Positions 22,753 to 33,338 are shown, numbered from the stretch's first letter. The stretch: DNA of 38,220 nucleotides from Clostridiaceae bacterium (GCA_012727965.1 JAAYFZ010000449.1:1-38220); one strand, 5' to 3'. Program-made: numbers and translations. Notes: generated from the letters alone by a model not told the origin.

Positions 22753-23457
22753 ATGGGTCTGCTAGCTGATGCCAGATCGATCGCAGATAGAGATCCTGCA
22801 GCTAAAAGTGCGCTGCAGGTCGTTTTGCTTTACCCTGGCTTCCACATTTTGATTTTTCATCGCATGGCACATTGGTTTTATAGACTTCGCCGCTTTATGA
22901 TAGCCCGCTGGATTTCACAAACCGGCAGATTCTGGACTGGAATCGAGATACATCCCGGTGCAAAAATTGGCACGGGACTTTTTATTGACCATGGCAGCGG
23001 TATCGTTATCGGAGAAACGGCTGTCATCGGCAATGAATGTACGATCTATCATGGGGTAACTCTGGGCGGAACCGGTAAGGAAAAAGGCCGCAAACGCCAT
23101 CCTTCTTTGGGTGACTGTGTTTTGATCGGCGCTGGAGCAAAAGTGCTAGGTCCAATCAATGTTGGCAGCAATGTCATGGTTGGAGCTAATTCAGTTGTAC
23201 TGCATGATGTTCCTGAAGGTGCAACGGTTGTTGGTGTTCCAGGACATGTGGTCAAACAGCAAGGTAAAAAAGTAGTACAACATAGCACTGAACTCGATCA
23301 CGGCAATGCGCCCGATCCTTTGGAGCAGGAAATCTGTCGTCTGATGCGCAGAGTGTCACTTCTCGAAAAATCAATGTCAATGCAGAAGGGCCCCGATTGT
23401 ACTGTTTTGCCGGATCAGGTTGTCAAACAGAACCAAAAGAACAATAATAATGATTGA
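22753..23457 (+). CDS. cysE: Serine O-acetyltransferase
   Basis: Hexapeptide-repeat LbH fold: GIEIHPGAKIGTGLFIDHGSGIVIGETAVIGNECTIYHGVTLGGTGKEKGRKRHP; ATG 22753 preferred over TTG 22738. Confidence 0.95.
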   Translation: MGLLADARSIADRDPAAKSALQVVLLYPGFHILIFHRMAHWFYRLRRFMIARWISQTGRFWTGIEIHPGAKIGTGLFIDHGSGIVIGETAVIGNECTIYHGVTLGGTGKEKGRKRHPSLGDCVLIGAGAKVLGPINVGSNVMVGANSVVLHDVPEGATVVGVPGHVVKQQGKKVVQHSTELDHGNAPDPLEQEICRLMRRVSLLEKSMSMQKGPDCTVLPDQVVKQNQKNNNND

Positions 23458-23541
23458 TAAAAACTGTTAGCGAATGACATATTCAGTTGCAAATCTGTTT
23501 ATGAACATGCTGCAGAGTATTATATTTCAGGAGGTCTCTAC

Positions 23542-24960
23542 GTGAAGGTATACAATACGCAAACAAGACAGAAAGAAGAGCTGATTCCACTTGAAGACAA
23601 CCATTTCAAGGTATATGTCTGCGGGCCGACAGTCTACAATTATTTCCATCTCGGCAATGCCCGGCCATTCATTACCTATGATACCTTCCGCCGCTATTTA
23701 GAGTATAGGGGCAATAAAGTTTCATATGTCCAGAATTTCACTGATATAGATGACAAAATGATCAAGCGCGCTGCCGAAGAGGGAATTACGGTCAGAGAAC
23801 TTGCGGATCGTTTCATCGCTGAATATTTTAAGGACGCCGACGGGCTTGGCATCAAGCGTGCGACCGTTCATCCGCGTGCTACCGATTGTATTGATGAAAT
23901 GCTGGATATGATAAGCACATTAATGACAAAAGGCTTCGCCTATGTAGCCGAAGATGGTGTCTATTTTGATATGAGCCGGTTTGCAGACTATGGCAAGCTG
24001 TCACACTATAATCTGGATGAGCTTGAAGCCGGGGCCAGTGATAGAGTGCAGGCAGACAGCGGCAAGCGCAACCAGATGGACTTCGCTCTCTGGAAATTCC
24101 GCAAGCCTGATGAGCCGTTCTGGCCAAGCCCATGGGGCGACGGCCGCCCAGGCTGGCATATAGAATGCTCAGCAATGGTTCGAAAATATCTTGGAGAAAC
24201 CATTGATGTGCATGGCGGTGGGCAGGATTTGATTTTCCCCCATCATGAAAATGAAATAGCTCAGAGCGAGGCTGCAAACGATAAGCCTTTTGTCCGCTAT
24301 TGGCTGCACAATGGCTTCATTAACATCGACTATGAGAAAATGTCTAAATCATCAGGTAATTTTTTCACAGTTAGAGACTTGGTGGAAAATTTCGATTATG
24401 TTGTCCTGAGATTCTTCATGTTGAGTGGTCATTACCGTATGCCGATCAATTTTTCGACAGAACTGTTAACCGCCGCTGCTAATGGCTGGGAACGCATTAC
24501 AACATGTATTGAAAATCTCGATTTCGTGGCAGCGAGCGCTCCATCCAAGGCAGACAACGAACAAGCTCAGGAAGCACAACAGAATCTAAGAGCAGCGACT
24601 GAACAGTTTCAGGATGAGTTTGTCAGTGCCATGGATGATGACCTAAATACAGCCGATGCGCTGGCTGCAGTCTTTGAAATGGTAAGAGCTGCCAATAGTG
24701 CTGCTGCTATCGATGGAGTCAGTGCTGCTTCGCTCAGGCAAGCTGCCCACAAGCTGCGTGAATGGCTTGATGTATTGGGACTCGACCCGAATCGAGGTAA
24801 ACAAGCAATTCCTGCAGAGATTATGGAATTGGTTGAAGAGAGAACACAGGCTAAGATGGCGCGCAACTTCGCAAGAGCTGACCAGATCAGGCAGGATGTC
24901 CTGGAAAAAGGTTATCAAATTGCTGATACACCTCAAGGCCCGAAGGTCTCCCTACTATGA
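23542..24960 (+). CDS. cysS: Cysteinyl-tRNA synthetase (GTG start)
   Basis: YVCGPTVYNYFHLGNARPFITYD, GWHIECSAM, HGGGQDLIFPHHENEIAQSEA, KMSKSSGNF. Confidence 0.97.
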   Translation: MKVYNTQTRQKEELIPLEDNHFKVYVCGPTVYNYFHLGNARPFITYDTFRRYLEYRGNKVSYVQNFTDIDDKMIKRAAEEGITVRELADRFIAEYFKDADGLGIKRATVHPRATDCIDEMLDMISTLMTKGFAYVAEDGVYFDMSRFADYGKLSHYNLDELEAGASDRVQADSGKRNQMDFALWKFRKPDEPFWPSPWGDGRPGWHIECSAMVRKYLGETIDVHGGGQDLIFPHHENEIAQSEAANDKPFVRYWLHNGFINIDYEKMSKSSGNFFTVRDLVENFDYVVLRFFMLSGHYRMPINFSTELLTAAANGWERITTCIENLDFVAASAPSKADNEQAQEAQQNLRAATEQFQDEFVSAMDDDLNTADALAAVFEMVRAANSAAAIDGVSAASLRQAAHKLREWLDVLGLDPNRGKQAIPAEIMELVEERTQAKMARNFARADQIRQDVLEKGYQIADTPQGPKVSLL

Positions 24961-25400
24961 CTGGCAGCGAAAAAGAACTCAAGGAATTACCGGTATCTGT
25001 AATGGCCTATATTGGAGACGCAGTCTATGAACTTGCTGTCCGCAAAGCACTAGCTGCGCGTTTCCGCGGCAAATCCGGAGAACTTCACCGTCGTTGTGTC
25101 AGACTGGTAAAAGCCGCCGCTCAGGCCGATGCTGCCCGTCGACTGCTAACAGATCTTACTGAGGAAGAGGATTCTGTATTTCGCCGAGGCAGAAACAGTG
25201 CACCTGGCAGTCAGCCCAAACATGCGGCTCCTGTCGATTATAGAGTTGCCACCGGCCTGGAGGCATTGATTGGCTGGCTGCATTTATGCGGTAGAAATGA
25301 CCGTATAGATGAGCTTATGCTGAGAATATTGGAGGATTATGAATATGGAGAAGACCGCCGGCAGTCCGGACAGATTAGAGGGACGCAATCCAGTACTTGA
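24957..25400 (+). CDS. mrnC: Mini-ribonuclease III
   Basis: MAYIGDAVYELAVRKAL and ATGLEALIGWLHL RNase III-like motifs; follows cysS with ATGA overlap. Confidence 0.9.
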   Translation: MTGSEKELKELPVSVMAYIGDAVYELAVRKALAARFRGKSGELHRRCVRLVKAAAQADAARRLLTDLTEEEDSVFRRGRNSAPGSQPKHAAPVDYRVATGLEALIGWLHLCGRNDRIDELMLRILEDYEYGEDRRQSGQIRGTQSST

Positions 25401-26103
25401 AGCTCTGAGAGCTGGCAGGACTATCAATAAGCTCTGGGTCCAGAAGCGAGAGGGCAAGCCTGATCCAACTATGGCTAGAATTATAAATACAGCCAGAGAA
25501 GCGGGCATAATTATAATTGAACTGGAAAAGACAGCTTTGGATCAAATGGCTGAATCTCATGGGCATCAGGGCGTTATTGCTCAAGTAGCTGCACATGAGT
25601 ATGTCGATATCGATCAGCATATAGACAAGCTGCAACAAGAGGGCAAGCAGCCTTTTGTCATTATTTTGGATTCTTTGCAGGAGAGCTACAATCTTGGATC
25701 TGTACTCAGGATAGCAGACGCTGCTGGTGTCGATGCTGTAATTATTCCGGAGAGAAGATCAATAGCTCTCGATGCCGCAGTGGCAAAAGCATCTGCCGGT
25801 GCGATCGAATATGTTCCGGTGGCGAGAGTCGGCAATCTGACAAATACCGTTATGAAGCTAAAAGATAAGGGTTTCTGGATCGCTGGTGCAGATGCTGGAG
25901 CAGATCAGTTCTATTATCAAGCTGACTGGAAAGGTCCGATGGCTATAGTAATAGGCAGCGAAGGACAAGGTATTAGCCAGGGATTGCTCAAACATTGTGA
26001 TTTTTTGGTTTCTATTCCGATGGCCGGCAATGTCAATTCGCTGAATGCGGCTGTGGCAACTGGTATAATAGTGTTTGAGGCAATTAGACAGAGAAATAAG
26101 TAG
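25339..26103 (+). CDS. rlmB: 23S rRNA (guanosine-2'-O)-methyltransferase, SpoU family (start 25339 or 25345)
   Basis: EGRNPVLEALRAGR, LDSLQESYNLGSVLRIADAAGVDAVIIP, AIVIGSEGQGIS, SIPMAGNVNSLNAAVATGI. Confidence 0.95.
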   Translation: MNMEKTAGSPDRLEGRNPVLEALRAGRTINKLWVQKREGKPDPTMARIINTAREAGIIIIELEKTALDQMAESHGHQGVIAQVAAHEYVDIDQHIDKLQQEGKQPFVIILDSLQESYNLGSVLRIADAAGVDAVIIPERRSIALDAAVAKASAGAIEYVPVARVGNLTNTVMKLKDKGFWIAGADAGADQFYYQADWKGPMAIVIGSEGQGISQGLLKHCDFLVSIPMAGNVNSLNAAVATGIIVFEAIRQRNK

Positions 26104-26126
26104 ATGATTTAGCTGGAGGTTAGTCA

Positions 26127-26756
26127 GTGCCGGATCAGCAGAACAATATCTATCAACAACGTGATCTAGAGCTCATAGCCAGGATCCATGAAGGCGATAA
26201 CGAGGCAATGGAAACCATCCTTGATTGTTACAAAGGACTGGTCAGAGCCAAGGCAGCGGCAATGTTTATGGCAGGCGCAGACAGTGAAGACGTCATCCAG
26301 GAGGGCATGATAGGCCTGTTCAAGGCGATCAGGAGCTATGAACCCGAAAAAGGACTCATGTTTTCGTCTTTTGCCGGTTATTGTGTCATGGCCCAGATTA
26401 CAGATGCAGTCCGCAAGGCTTCGAGACAGAAGCACCGACCTCTCAACGAATCGCTATCGTTGCAAGCCACAGTAGTTCAGAACGATGAGAACGAGCTTAA
26501 GTGGCAGGATCTACTGGCAACACAGGATCAGCAGGACCCGGAGCAACAGCTGATCAAGCTTGAGAAACAGCAGGCGCTGCAGGAATTTATACAAAGGGAG
26601 CTCAGCTCTTTTGAAAGACAGATCGTATTACTTTATCTACAGTCGCTGAGTTATCAGCAAATTGCCGGTTTTTTGGATTGTTCTGTAAAAAGTGTCGACA
26701 ATGCACTTGGCAGAGTTCGACGTAAGATGCGAGAGTATAGAAGAAGTCAAATCTAA
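26127..26756 (+). CDS. sigH: Sigma-70 family factor, SigH-like (GTG start)
   Basis: AGADSEDVIQEGMIGLFKAIRSYEPEKGLMFSSFAGYCVMAQITDAVRKASRQKHRPLN; region 4 helix-turn-helix; canonical position after rlmB. Confidence 0.88.
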   Translation: MPDQQNNIYQQRDLELIARIHEGDNEAMETILDCYKGLVRAKAAAMFMAGADSEDVIQEGMIGLFKAIRSYEPEKGLMFSSFAGYCVMAQITDAVRKASRQKHRPLNESLSLQATVVQNDENELKWQDLLATQDQQDPEQQLIKLEKQQALQEFIQRELSSFERQIVLLYLQSLSYQQIAGFLDCSVKSVDNALGRVRRKMREYRRSQI

Positions 26757-26775
26757 GAGAGGAGGGATGACAGCA

Positions 26776-28107
26776 ATGAATAGAGAAATAGGCGTCATAC
26801 TGAAAAAAGCAGCCATTATTATCATTGCTTTGTCAATGATCCTTTCGCTTGGAGGCTGTGTCAGGATAAGTACTGCCTGGCACGATCTGACTAGAAGCTT
26901 CGGCATAGATGAGCCTGAGAATATAGCTACAGCCCGCAGATTGAATGAGGTGGAGATGATCAAGCTCCTGACCGGCGCTGTCCGTGGGGATCAAGAGTTG
27001 ACGACCTTTTATAATTCTGTCAGCCTTAGGCAGCTAAATGGTCTGACTCAGGATGAATTTCATCAGTATATTAGACTTCTTCGCCGTGGTATCAGTGGAG
27101 ATATCCATTCTTTTACCGTAATGGATGACAACGAATTGATAGAAAACAAGGCAGTAATGACAGCTGCGCTTCCTGATCAAAAAGAGCTGATAGACTCGAG
27201 CATAGCTTATTGGATCATTTATAGACAATCAGGCAGAAGCGATGAACGCTTCGCTGTCTACATGCAGCTTGATGAGGACGGCCAGGTTTATCTTTCTGCA
27301 GCATGGATCAGACAGATACTGCAGTTATCTGGTTATGCCAATCTCTATTTCGATGCGCTTGATAAGTCTGACAGTGAAGCTCTGGCTTTTTTGATCAGTC
27401 AGGACGAAACGGACAAACGCGTTATCGAAGCCAAGTCGGATTTTCTAGTAAAATTCTACCAGAACAATATATCATCGAGAACCAGCGAATACAGTCTGAA
27501 TATGGCTAGAATTGATAGTATATCGTATGAACAGTTCGGTATAATCAATCCTGATCAGACACAATCGGTCAGCCGGACTGTCGCCTTCCGTATCGGCAAT
27601 TCTGGTGTTCTAAGAGTTGATGATAATGTGATGCATGTTTTAGCTCGCGAAGATATGAAGATATTGCTCAATGGTGAGCCTCTGTTTACAATTGCTGCCC
27701 GCAGCAATGATACTTTTGAACGCGTCTGGTCTTATCGTTTGGAACAGGCCACTGGATTGCCTTTTGTACATGATGATAGTAATTGCAAGCCATATGTCGA
27801 TGGAGTTGATCTGATCAATCTATCTTACAATGGAATTAGTATCAGTGCCCAAGGGGATTGTCAGGACCATGATTCATGGAATGGTATCATTCGTTCTTTG
27901 TCTATCATTAACGGCATGTACCACACTGGCGGCGGTCTTAGACCAGGTCAGCCTGTAGAAGAATTGCTGATTAAATATCCTTTTGCAGAACAGAGCGGAT
28001 ACCAGCTTAAAACACTGGTAGAAGGCGGTATTGTTACTATGACAGTGACCATTGAAGACGATATCATCAAAAAAATCGATTATAATTTTCTACAGACGGA
28101 GCAGTAA
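26776..28107 (+). CDS. Putative lipoprotein of unknown function
   Basis: Signal peptide with lipobox-like LSLGGC after a hydrophobic stretch; no domain recognised with confidence. Confidence 0.65.
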   Translation: MNREIGVILKKAAIIIIALSMILSLGGCVRISTAWHDLTRSFGIDEPENIATARRLNEVEMIKLLTGAVRGDQELTTFYNSVSLRQLNGLTQDEFHQYIRLLRRGISGDIHSFTVMDDNELIENKAVMTAALPDQKELIDSSIAYWIIYRQSGRSDERFAVYMQLDEDGQVYLSAAWIRQILQLSGYANLYFDALDKSDSEALAFLISQDETDKRVIEAKSDFLVKFYQNNISSRTSEYSLNMARIDSISYEQFGIINPDQTQSVSRTVAFRIGNSGVLRVDDNVMHVLAREDMKILLNGEPLFTIAARSNDTFERVWSYRLEQATGLPFVHDDSNCKPYVDGVDLINLSYNGISISAQGDCQDHDSWNGIIRSLSIINGMYHTGGGLRPGQPVEELLIKYPFAEQSGYQLKTLVEGGIVTMTVTIEDDIIKKIDYNFLQTEQ

Positions 28108-28112
28108 TATAG

Positions 28113-28607
28113 ATGGAGCATCATGGCAGCTGGACAGCAAATGAATCAGATTTACAAACAGGCAGAAGAATTCTTGTCGATGCTGATGCCTGCCCGCAGG
28201 CTGTCCGCAGGATCGTGGAAAAAGCATGTATCCGTGAAGGCATAGATCTTGTATTTTTTACTGACACCAATCATGAGATCTCCGCTGAATACGGCAGTGT
28301 GATCATTGTCGATCAGGGTCATGATTCGGTTGATCTGGCTATTGTAAACAGACTTAAGGTCCAGGACATTGTAGTAACTCAGGACTATGGACTTGCCTCG
28401 CTTGCTTTGGCAAAAAAAGCCAGGGCTATCCATCCTAGCGGAAAAATATTTGATGAGAGTAATATTGATTTTTTGTTGATGGACAGGCATCTGTCGGCTC
28501 GTTCACGCAAGGCCGGTGAGAGGTTTTCCAGACAGCGCCGGCGCGATGGTCGTGACGATAACAGCTTCGCTGATAATCTAAGAAAATTATTGGCTGAAAA
28601 TACTTGA
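28113..28607 (+). CDS. YaiI/YqxD family (DUF188) protein
   Basis: RILVDADACPQAVRRIVEKAC and VDLAIVNRLKVQDIVVTQDYGLASLALAKKARAIHPSG. Confidence 0.93.
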   Translation: MEHHGSWTANESDLQTGRRILVDADACPQAVRRIVEKACIREGIDLVFFTDTNHEISAEYGSVIIVDQGHDSVDLAIVNRLKVQDIVVTQDYGLASLALAKKARAIHPSGKIFDESNIDFLLMDRHLSARSRKAGERFSRQRRRDGRDDNSFADNLRKLLAENT

Positions 28608-28632
28608 CAAAAAGCATCGGGCAGATTAGAAT
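28604..28632 (+). promoter_or_regulatory. Predicted tRNA promoter
   Basis: TTGACA (28604-28609), 17-nt spacer, TAGAAT (28627-28632), overlapping the stop codon of the DUF188 gene. Confidence 0.75.
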
Positions 28633-28648
28633 AACCTACGCTGCACAT

Positions 28649-28725
<77 letters not shown>

Positions 28726-28737
28726 TAAGCAGTAAAC

Positions 28738-28768
28738 CCTGGAACTATTAAGTTCCAGGTGTTTTTTT
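28738..28768 (+). terminator. Intrinsic terminator of tRNA-Arg
   Basis: CCTGGAACT-ATTA-AGTTCCAGG then TGTTTTTTT. Confidence 0.93.
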
Positions 28769-28790
28769 GTCGTTTTTGCAAGTTGCGGCA

Positions 28791-29558
28791 TCAGCTGAAC
28801 CAAGTAGCGCCGCCGTGATGAAGAAGCGCTCCGCAAAGGCTAAATAGAGCCAGCATTGGAGCCAGCCAGCGACCCGGCTGAAGATTCTCATTTCTGTTTC
28901 TATTGATCCACACATTTAATATAGCCAGCATAATTGCGGTTAGACCGCCAAATATAGCTGTACCAGGCCAGGCTGTCATCAAGCCTCCTGCCGCAGCGAT
29001 AATAATTTCATGACCGGGATGACGCAGCTGTAGCTGCCATAAACGTAACACATATAATAGAAGTGCCGTAAGCAGCATCGATAATAAGCCAACAAGGTGC
29101 AGCAGCCTATCAGCCTCAAGCATTGCATTTATAAACGCAGGAATAAATAACCAGAAATACAGAATGACAGGGGGTTTATTGTCGTCGAACCGGATCATCG
29201 ACCAGACGATAAGGGCGCTGGCGGTGACTGCGAGTAGAACAGCCTGTCCCAGCTTGATATCTAGTCCAGTCGGCCCCATTACTGCTGCTATCGCGGCAAA
29301 GACGGCCATGGTGGCTGTCTCGATGATTGCATAACGAGACGAAATGGGCTCGCTGCAGTAGCGGCATTTGCGTTTAAGCGCAAGGTAGCTGAAAACAGGC
29401 ACAAGATCACGCGCTGCCAGCTGATGTCCGCAAGATGTACAATGAGATCTGTCTGTTGTGATGTTCATTTTGCGTGGCAGCCTGTAAATACAGACATTCA
29501 GGAAACTACCTATAAGTGCGCCATAAAGGGCAAAAAGTACAATTATATAAGATGTCAT
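28791..29558 (-). CDS. Prepilin peptidase (A24 leader peptidase/methyltransferase)
   Basis: GSFLNVCIYRLPRKMNI, two CxxC pairs (CTSCGH, CRYCSEPISSRYAIIE), multi-TM C-terminal half. Confidence 0.9.
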   Translation of the reverse strand: MTSYIIVLFALYGALIGSFLNVCIYRLPRKMNITTDRSHCTSCGHQLAARDLVPVFSYLALKRKCRYCSEPISSRYAIIETATMAVFAAIAAVMGPTGLDIKLGQAVLLAVTASALIVWSMIRFDDNKPPVILYFWLFIPAFINAMLEADRLLHLVGLLSMLLTALLLYVLRLWQLQLRHPGHEIIIAAAGGLMTAWPGTAIFGGLTAIMLAILNVWINRNRNENLQPGRWLAPMLALFSLCGALLHHGGATWFS

Positions 29559-29618
29559 CTGCTGCTGCTCCTCGCTGAATAGAAGATTCTTGGTAAGTGT
29601 AACATAAGCCGGCTAACC

Positions 29619-29647
29619 TTTACATTTTAACATGCCTATGCTAAAAT
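29619..29647 (+). promoter_or_regulatory. Predicted tig promoter
   Basis: TTTACA (29619-29624), 17-nt spacer, TAAAAT (29642-29647). Confidence 0.6.
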
Positions 29648-29702
29648 CTTGTAGCTATTGTCAACATGGCACCAAGGGTGCTTTTTAGGAGGAATATACA
29701 AT

Positions 29703-31046
29703 ATGGCTTCTGTGATGGAAAAGAAAGAAAAGAATGTGGTCACACTGACTATTGATGTCTCAGCCGAAGCTTTTGCCGAAGCTCTTCAGCGTGCTTTTGC
29801 AAAGAACAAGAACAAATTCAGTGTTCCTGGTTTCCGCAAGGGCAAGGCTCCTATGCAGATAGTAACTAAGTACTATGGCGAAGGTGTACTCTATGATGAC
29901 GCGATAGATTTCGCGGCTACTCCTGCTTATACAGCAGCGATCAAAGAGCATGATATCGAGCCGGTATCACGTCCTGATATGGATATAATCGAAATCGGCC
30001 GCGAAGTTGGCATGAAATTTACTGTTGAAGTCACAGTTAAGCCTGATGTCGAGCTTGGTCAGTATAAGGGCGTAGAAGCTGTTATGCCAGTTGTCGAGAT
30101 CTCTGACGAAGACGTTGAACGCGAGCTAAAGAGTGTTCAGGAACGTAATTCTCGTCAGATCAAGATCGATGACCGTGCTATTTTGCAAGATGATACAGCA
30201 AATATTGACTATGAAGGCTTCCTCGAGGGTGTTCCTTTTGAAGGCGGTAAAGGTGCTGATTATGACCTGAAAATTGGCTCCAATACATTTATTCCAGGTT
30301 TTGAAGAGCAGCTGATCGGCAAGAATGCCGGTGAGGAATTTGATATTGATGTCTCTTTCCCTGAGGATTATGGCAGTGAAGAGCTCAAGGGCAAGGCCGT
30401 TGTTTTCCACGTTAAGATCAATGAGATCAAGGTGCGTGAGCTGCCTGAGCTCGATGATGAGTTTGCCAAGGACGTAAGTGAGTTCGACACCCTTGAAGAA
30501 TATAAATCAAGTCTGCGCGAGAAACTGATAGATAATGCTCAGAAACGTGCTGACGGCACCTTCGAAGATAATGTTGTTCAGGCTGTTTCCGCAAATTCGA
30601 CTGTTGATATTCCGGATGCGATGATCGACAGAGAAGTCGAGCAGATGATTCAGGAACAGAGCCAACAGATGCGTTATCAGGGAATTGAGCTTGAGCAGTA
30701 TCTTGGTTATATTGGTCAAACGATGGATGCTTTCAGAGAGCAGCTTCGTGATGCGGCCAGCCGCAGAATTCTGATGAGTCTCGTTATTGAGGCCGTTGCC
30801 AAAGCTGAAAAGATTGAGGCGTCAGAAGAAGAGGTTGATGCAGAAATCGAGAGACTTGCAGGCATGTATCAAATGAAGGCCGAAGATCTTAAATCCAGAA
30901 TGCTCGGCGATGATGACAATTTTGTAAAAGAAAATGTTATCCGTCAGAAGGCTGTTGAACTACTGAAGGCTGAAGCAGTTAAGGTAGCTCCACCGGTTGA
31001 AGCAGAAGCTGATGAAACTGCAGAGACTGAAGAGACAGCCGAATAA
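29703..31046 (+). CDS. tig: Trigger factor
   Basis: KNKFSVPGFRKGKAPMQIVTKYYGEGVLYDDAID and FKBP-like DDTANIDYEGFLEGVPFEGGKGADYDLKIGSNTFIPGFEEQLIG; RBS AGGAGG before ATG 29703. Confidence 0.96.
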   Translation: MASVMEKKEKNVVTLTIDVSAEAFAEALQRAFAKNKNKFSVPGFRKGKAPMQIVTKYYGEGVLYDDAIDFAATPAYTAAIKEHDIEPVSRPDMDIIEIGREVGMKFTVEVTVKPDVELGQYKGVEAVMPVVEISDEDVERELKSVQERNSRQIKIDDRAILQDDTANIDYEGFLEGVPFEGGKGADYDLKIGSNTFIPGFEEQLIGKNAGEEFDIDVSFPEDYGSEELKGKAVVFHVKINEIKVRELPELDDEFAKDVSEFDTLEEYKSSLREKLIDNAQKRADGTFEDNVVQAVSANSTVDIPDAMIDREVEQMIQEQSQQMRYQGIELEQYLGYIGQTMDAFREQLRDAASRRILMSLVIEAVAKAEKIEASEEEVDAEIERLAGMYQMKAEDLKSRMLGDDDNFVKENVIRQKAVELLKAEAVKVAPPVEAEADETAETEETAE

Positions 31047-31219
31047 TCCAAGAACGAAAGCGCTGTTGTTTAGACAAGTAACCTGTGTATCAGGTGAGCA
31101 GATGCGTAATCTGGAACAGTCCCAACATGACGCAAATATGATAGTATATAAAGTAGAATAAAAAAGGTGAGGGGGAGCTTGTATGAGTTCCCCATCGCCA
31201 TATGGAAGGAGTTTTATTT

Positions 31220-31804
31220 ATGAGTTTAGTACCTGTTGTTGTTGAACAAACTAATCGTGGTGAACGGTCATATGATATTTTTTCAAGACTGCTTAAGGAG
31301 AGAATTATCATCCTTAGTGATGAGGTGAATTCCGTTACTGCCAGTCTAATTACAGCGCAGCTGCTGTTTCTTGAGGCTGAAGATCCAGATAAGGATATCC
31401 AGCTATACATAAACAGCCCCGGAGGCGAGGTCACTTCAGGACTTATGATCTACGACACCATGCAGTATATCAAGGCTGATGTACAGACTATATGTATGGG
31501 TATGGCGGCGAGTATGGGTGCATTCTTGCTGGCGGCCGGTGCTCCTGGCAAGCGCTTTGCTCTGCCAAATGCTGAAATTATGATCCATCAGCCCTCTGGC
31601 GGTGCCCAGGGGCAGGCAACTGACATCCATATTGCAGCTGAGCATATACTTAAGATGAAACACAGACTAAACAAAATACTGGCTGAGCGTACTGGACAAT
31701 CCATCGAGAAGATCGCTCTTGATACCGAGAGAGATAGATGGCTGGATGCTGAGCAGGCTAAGGAATATGGAATAATCGACCAGATAATGGAGAAGAGGGC
31801 TTAA
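31220..31804 (+). CDS. clpP: ATP-dependent Clp protease proteolytic subunit
   Basis: [44 protein letters not shown] (Ser), [16 protein letters not shown] (His); RBS GGAAGGAG. Confidence 0.97.
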   Translation: MSLVPVVVEQTNRGERSYDIFSRLLKERIIILSDEVNSVTASLITAQLLFLEAEDPDKDIQLYINSPGGEVTSGLMIYDTMQYIKADVQTICMGMAASMGAFLLAAGAPGKRFALPNAEIMIHQPSGGAQGQATDIHIAAEHILKMKHRLNKILAERTGQSIEKIALDTERDRWLDAEQAKEYGIIDQIMEKRA

Positions 31805-31807
31805 TAG

Positions 31808-33181
31808 ATGTCAGAAAACGGAAACAAAGGCAAGGGTGGCGGCGGACAGCAGCCGCGCAGTAAAAAAGGGACTGGTTCTTCGCAGGATATATACACACCT
31901 GTGTCCTGTTCCTTTTGTGGCAAATCAGAAGGTCAGGTGAACAGACTGATCGCGGGACCAGGTGTTTTTATCTGCAACGAATGTGTTCAGTTGTGTGAAG
32001 AAATTCTTGATGAAGAGATGGAGGTTCTGGAAGCGGAAGCTGCCGAATCGCCGGCTTTTACCGAGTTGATGTCACCTCTGAAGATCAAGGAAGCACTCGA
32101 CCAATATGTTATTGGTCAGGATCGGGCCAAAAAGGCCTTATCAGTTGCTGTATATAATCATTACAAACGTGTTTTTACAGCAGGCAGCGATAGCGACACC
32201 CGCAAGAATAAAAAGCAAAAAGACAAGGCAAAGGCAGATTCACAGGATGTTGAGCTGTCAAAGAGCAATATTATGCTGCTTGGTCCTACCGGCAGCGGTA
32301 AAACATTGCTGGCACAGACTCTTGCAAGGATACTTGATGTACCCTTTGCAATTGCTGATGCAACGGCTTTGACAGAAGCTGGCTATGTCGGTGAGGATGT
32401 CGAGAATATACTGTTGAAGCTGATTCAGAATGCTGATTTTGATATTGAAAAGGCTCAGCGCGGTATAATCTATATCGATGAGATCGACAAGATCACAAGG
32501 AAGTCGGATAATCCTTCGATAACCCGTGATGTCAGCGGCGAAGGTGTTCAGCAGGCTCTCTTGAAAATTCTTGAAAGTACGATTGCAAATGTACCGCCTC
32601 AGGGTGGACGTAAGCATCCGCATCAGGAATTCATTCAGGTCGACACGACCAATATTCTCTTCATCTGTGGTGGCGCTTTTGACGGAATGGAAAAAATTAT
32701 CCAGAATAGAATCGGTCAGAAGTCAATTGGCTTCGGCGCGAAAATTGAAACCAGACAGGAAAAGGAAGCTGTAAATCTTCTTAGCAGCATCATGCCGCAG
32801 GATCTGTTGAAATATGGTCTGATTCCTGAGTTTATCGGACGTGTTCCGGTAATTGTATCGCTGGAAGGACTCTCGGAGGATGCTCTCGTAAAAATCCTTC
32901 AGGAACCTCGGAATGCGCTGGTTAAGCAATACAAAAAGCTTCTGGAGTTTGATGATGTCGAGTTAATATTTGACGAAGATGCGATCCGTGAGATTGCCAA
33001 ACAAGCACTTGAGCGCAAAACAGGTGCCCGTGGTCTAAGAGCGATTCTTGAGGAAATCATGCTTGATATTATGTTTGATATTCCCTCGAGAGACGATGTT
33101 GCGACATGCACTATTACAAAAGCCTGTGTCCTGAAAGAGGAACAGCCACAACTCACTTTGAAGGAAGAAAAATCAGCATAA
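31808..33181 (+). CDS. clpX: ATP-dependent Clp protease ATP-binding subunit ClpX
   Basis: Zinc finger [68 protein letters not shown]. Confidence 0.98.
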   Translation: MSENGNKGKGGGGQQPRSKKGTGSSQDIYTPVSCSFCGKSEGQVNRLIAGPGVFICNECVQLCEEILDEEMEVLEAEAAESPAFTELMSPLKIKEALDQYVIGQDRAKKALSVAVYNHYKRVFTAGSDSDTRKNKKQKDKAKADSQDVELSKSNIMLLGPTGSGKTLLAQTLARILDVPFAIADATALTEAGYVGEDVENILLKLIQNADFDIEKAQRGIIYIDEIDKITRKSDNPSITRDVSGEGVQQALLKILESTIANVPPQGGRKHPHQEFIQVDTTNILFICGGAFDGMEKIIQNRIGQKSIGFGAKIETRQEKEAVNLLSSIMPQDLLKYGLIPEFIGRVPVIVSLEGLSEDALVKILQEPRNALVKQYKKLLEFDDVELIFDEDAIREIAKQALERKTGARGLRAILEEIMLDIMFDIPSRDDVATCTITKACVLKEEQPQLTLKEEKSA

Positions 33182-33244
33182 ATACTGATGCTTGAACAGG
33201 TCTAAAGATAGTATATTGTCATAAAATGTCGTAAATTGTCATTT

Positions 33245-33270
33245 AGCAGGTGCCCTCAGGGGTGCCTGCT
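33245..33270 (+). terminator. Intrinsic terminator after clpX
   Basis: AGCAGGTGCCC-TCAG-GGGTGCCTGCT then TTTTT. Confidence 0.9.
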
Positions 33271-33338
33271 TTTTATATGCTGTTATCAAGTTATCTGCGG
33301 AGTCTATTAGATCTTTGCAATCAGGAGGTACAGGATAA

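Noticed and set aside
23458-23541. Possible T-box leader upstream of cysS
   Set aside because: Intergenic region is only ~84 bp, with no T-box core (AGGGTGGNACCGCG-like) and no terminator hairpin.
23879-24277. 132-aa minus-strand ORF antisense to cysS
   Set aside because: Lies within the conserved cysS catalytic region; no independent support.
24698-25030. 110-aa plus-strand ORF overlapping cysS and mrnC
   Set aside because: Alternate frame of cysS/mrnC, both of which are unambiguous.
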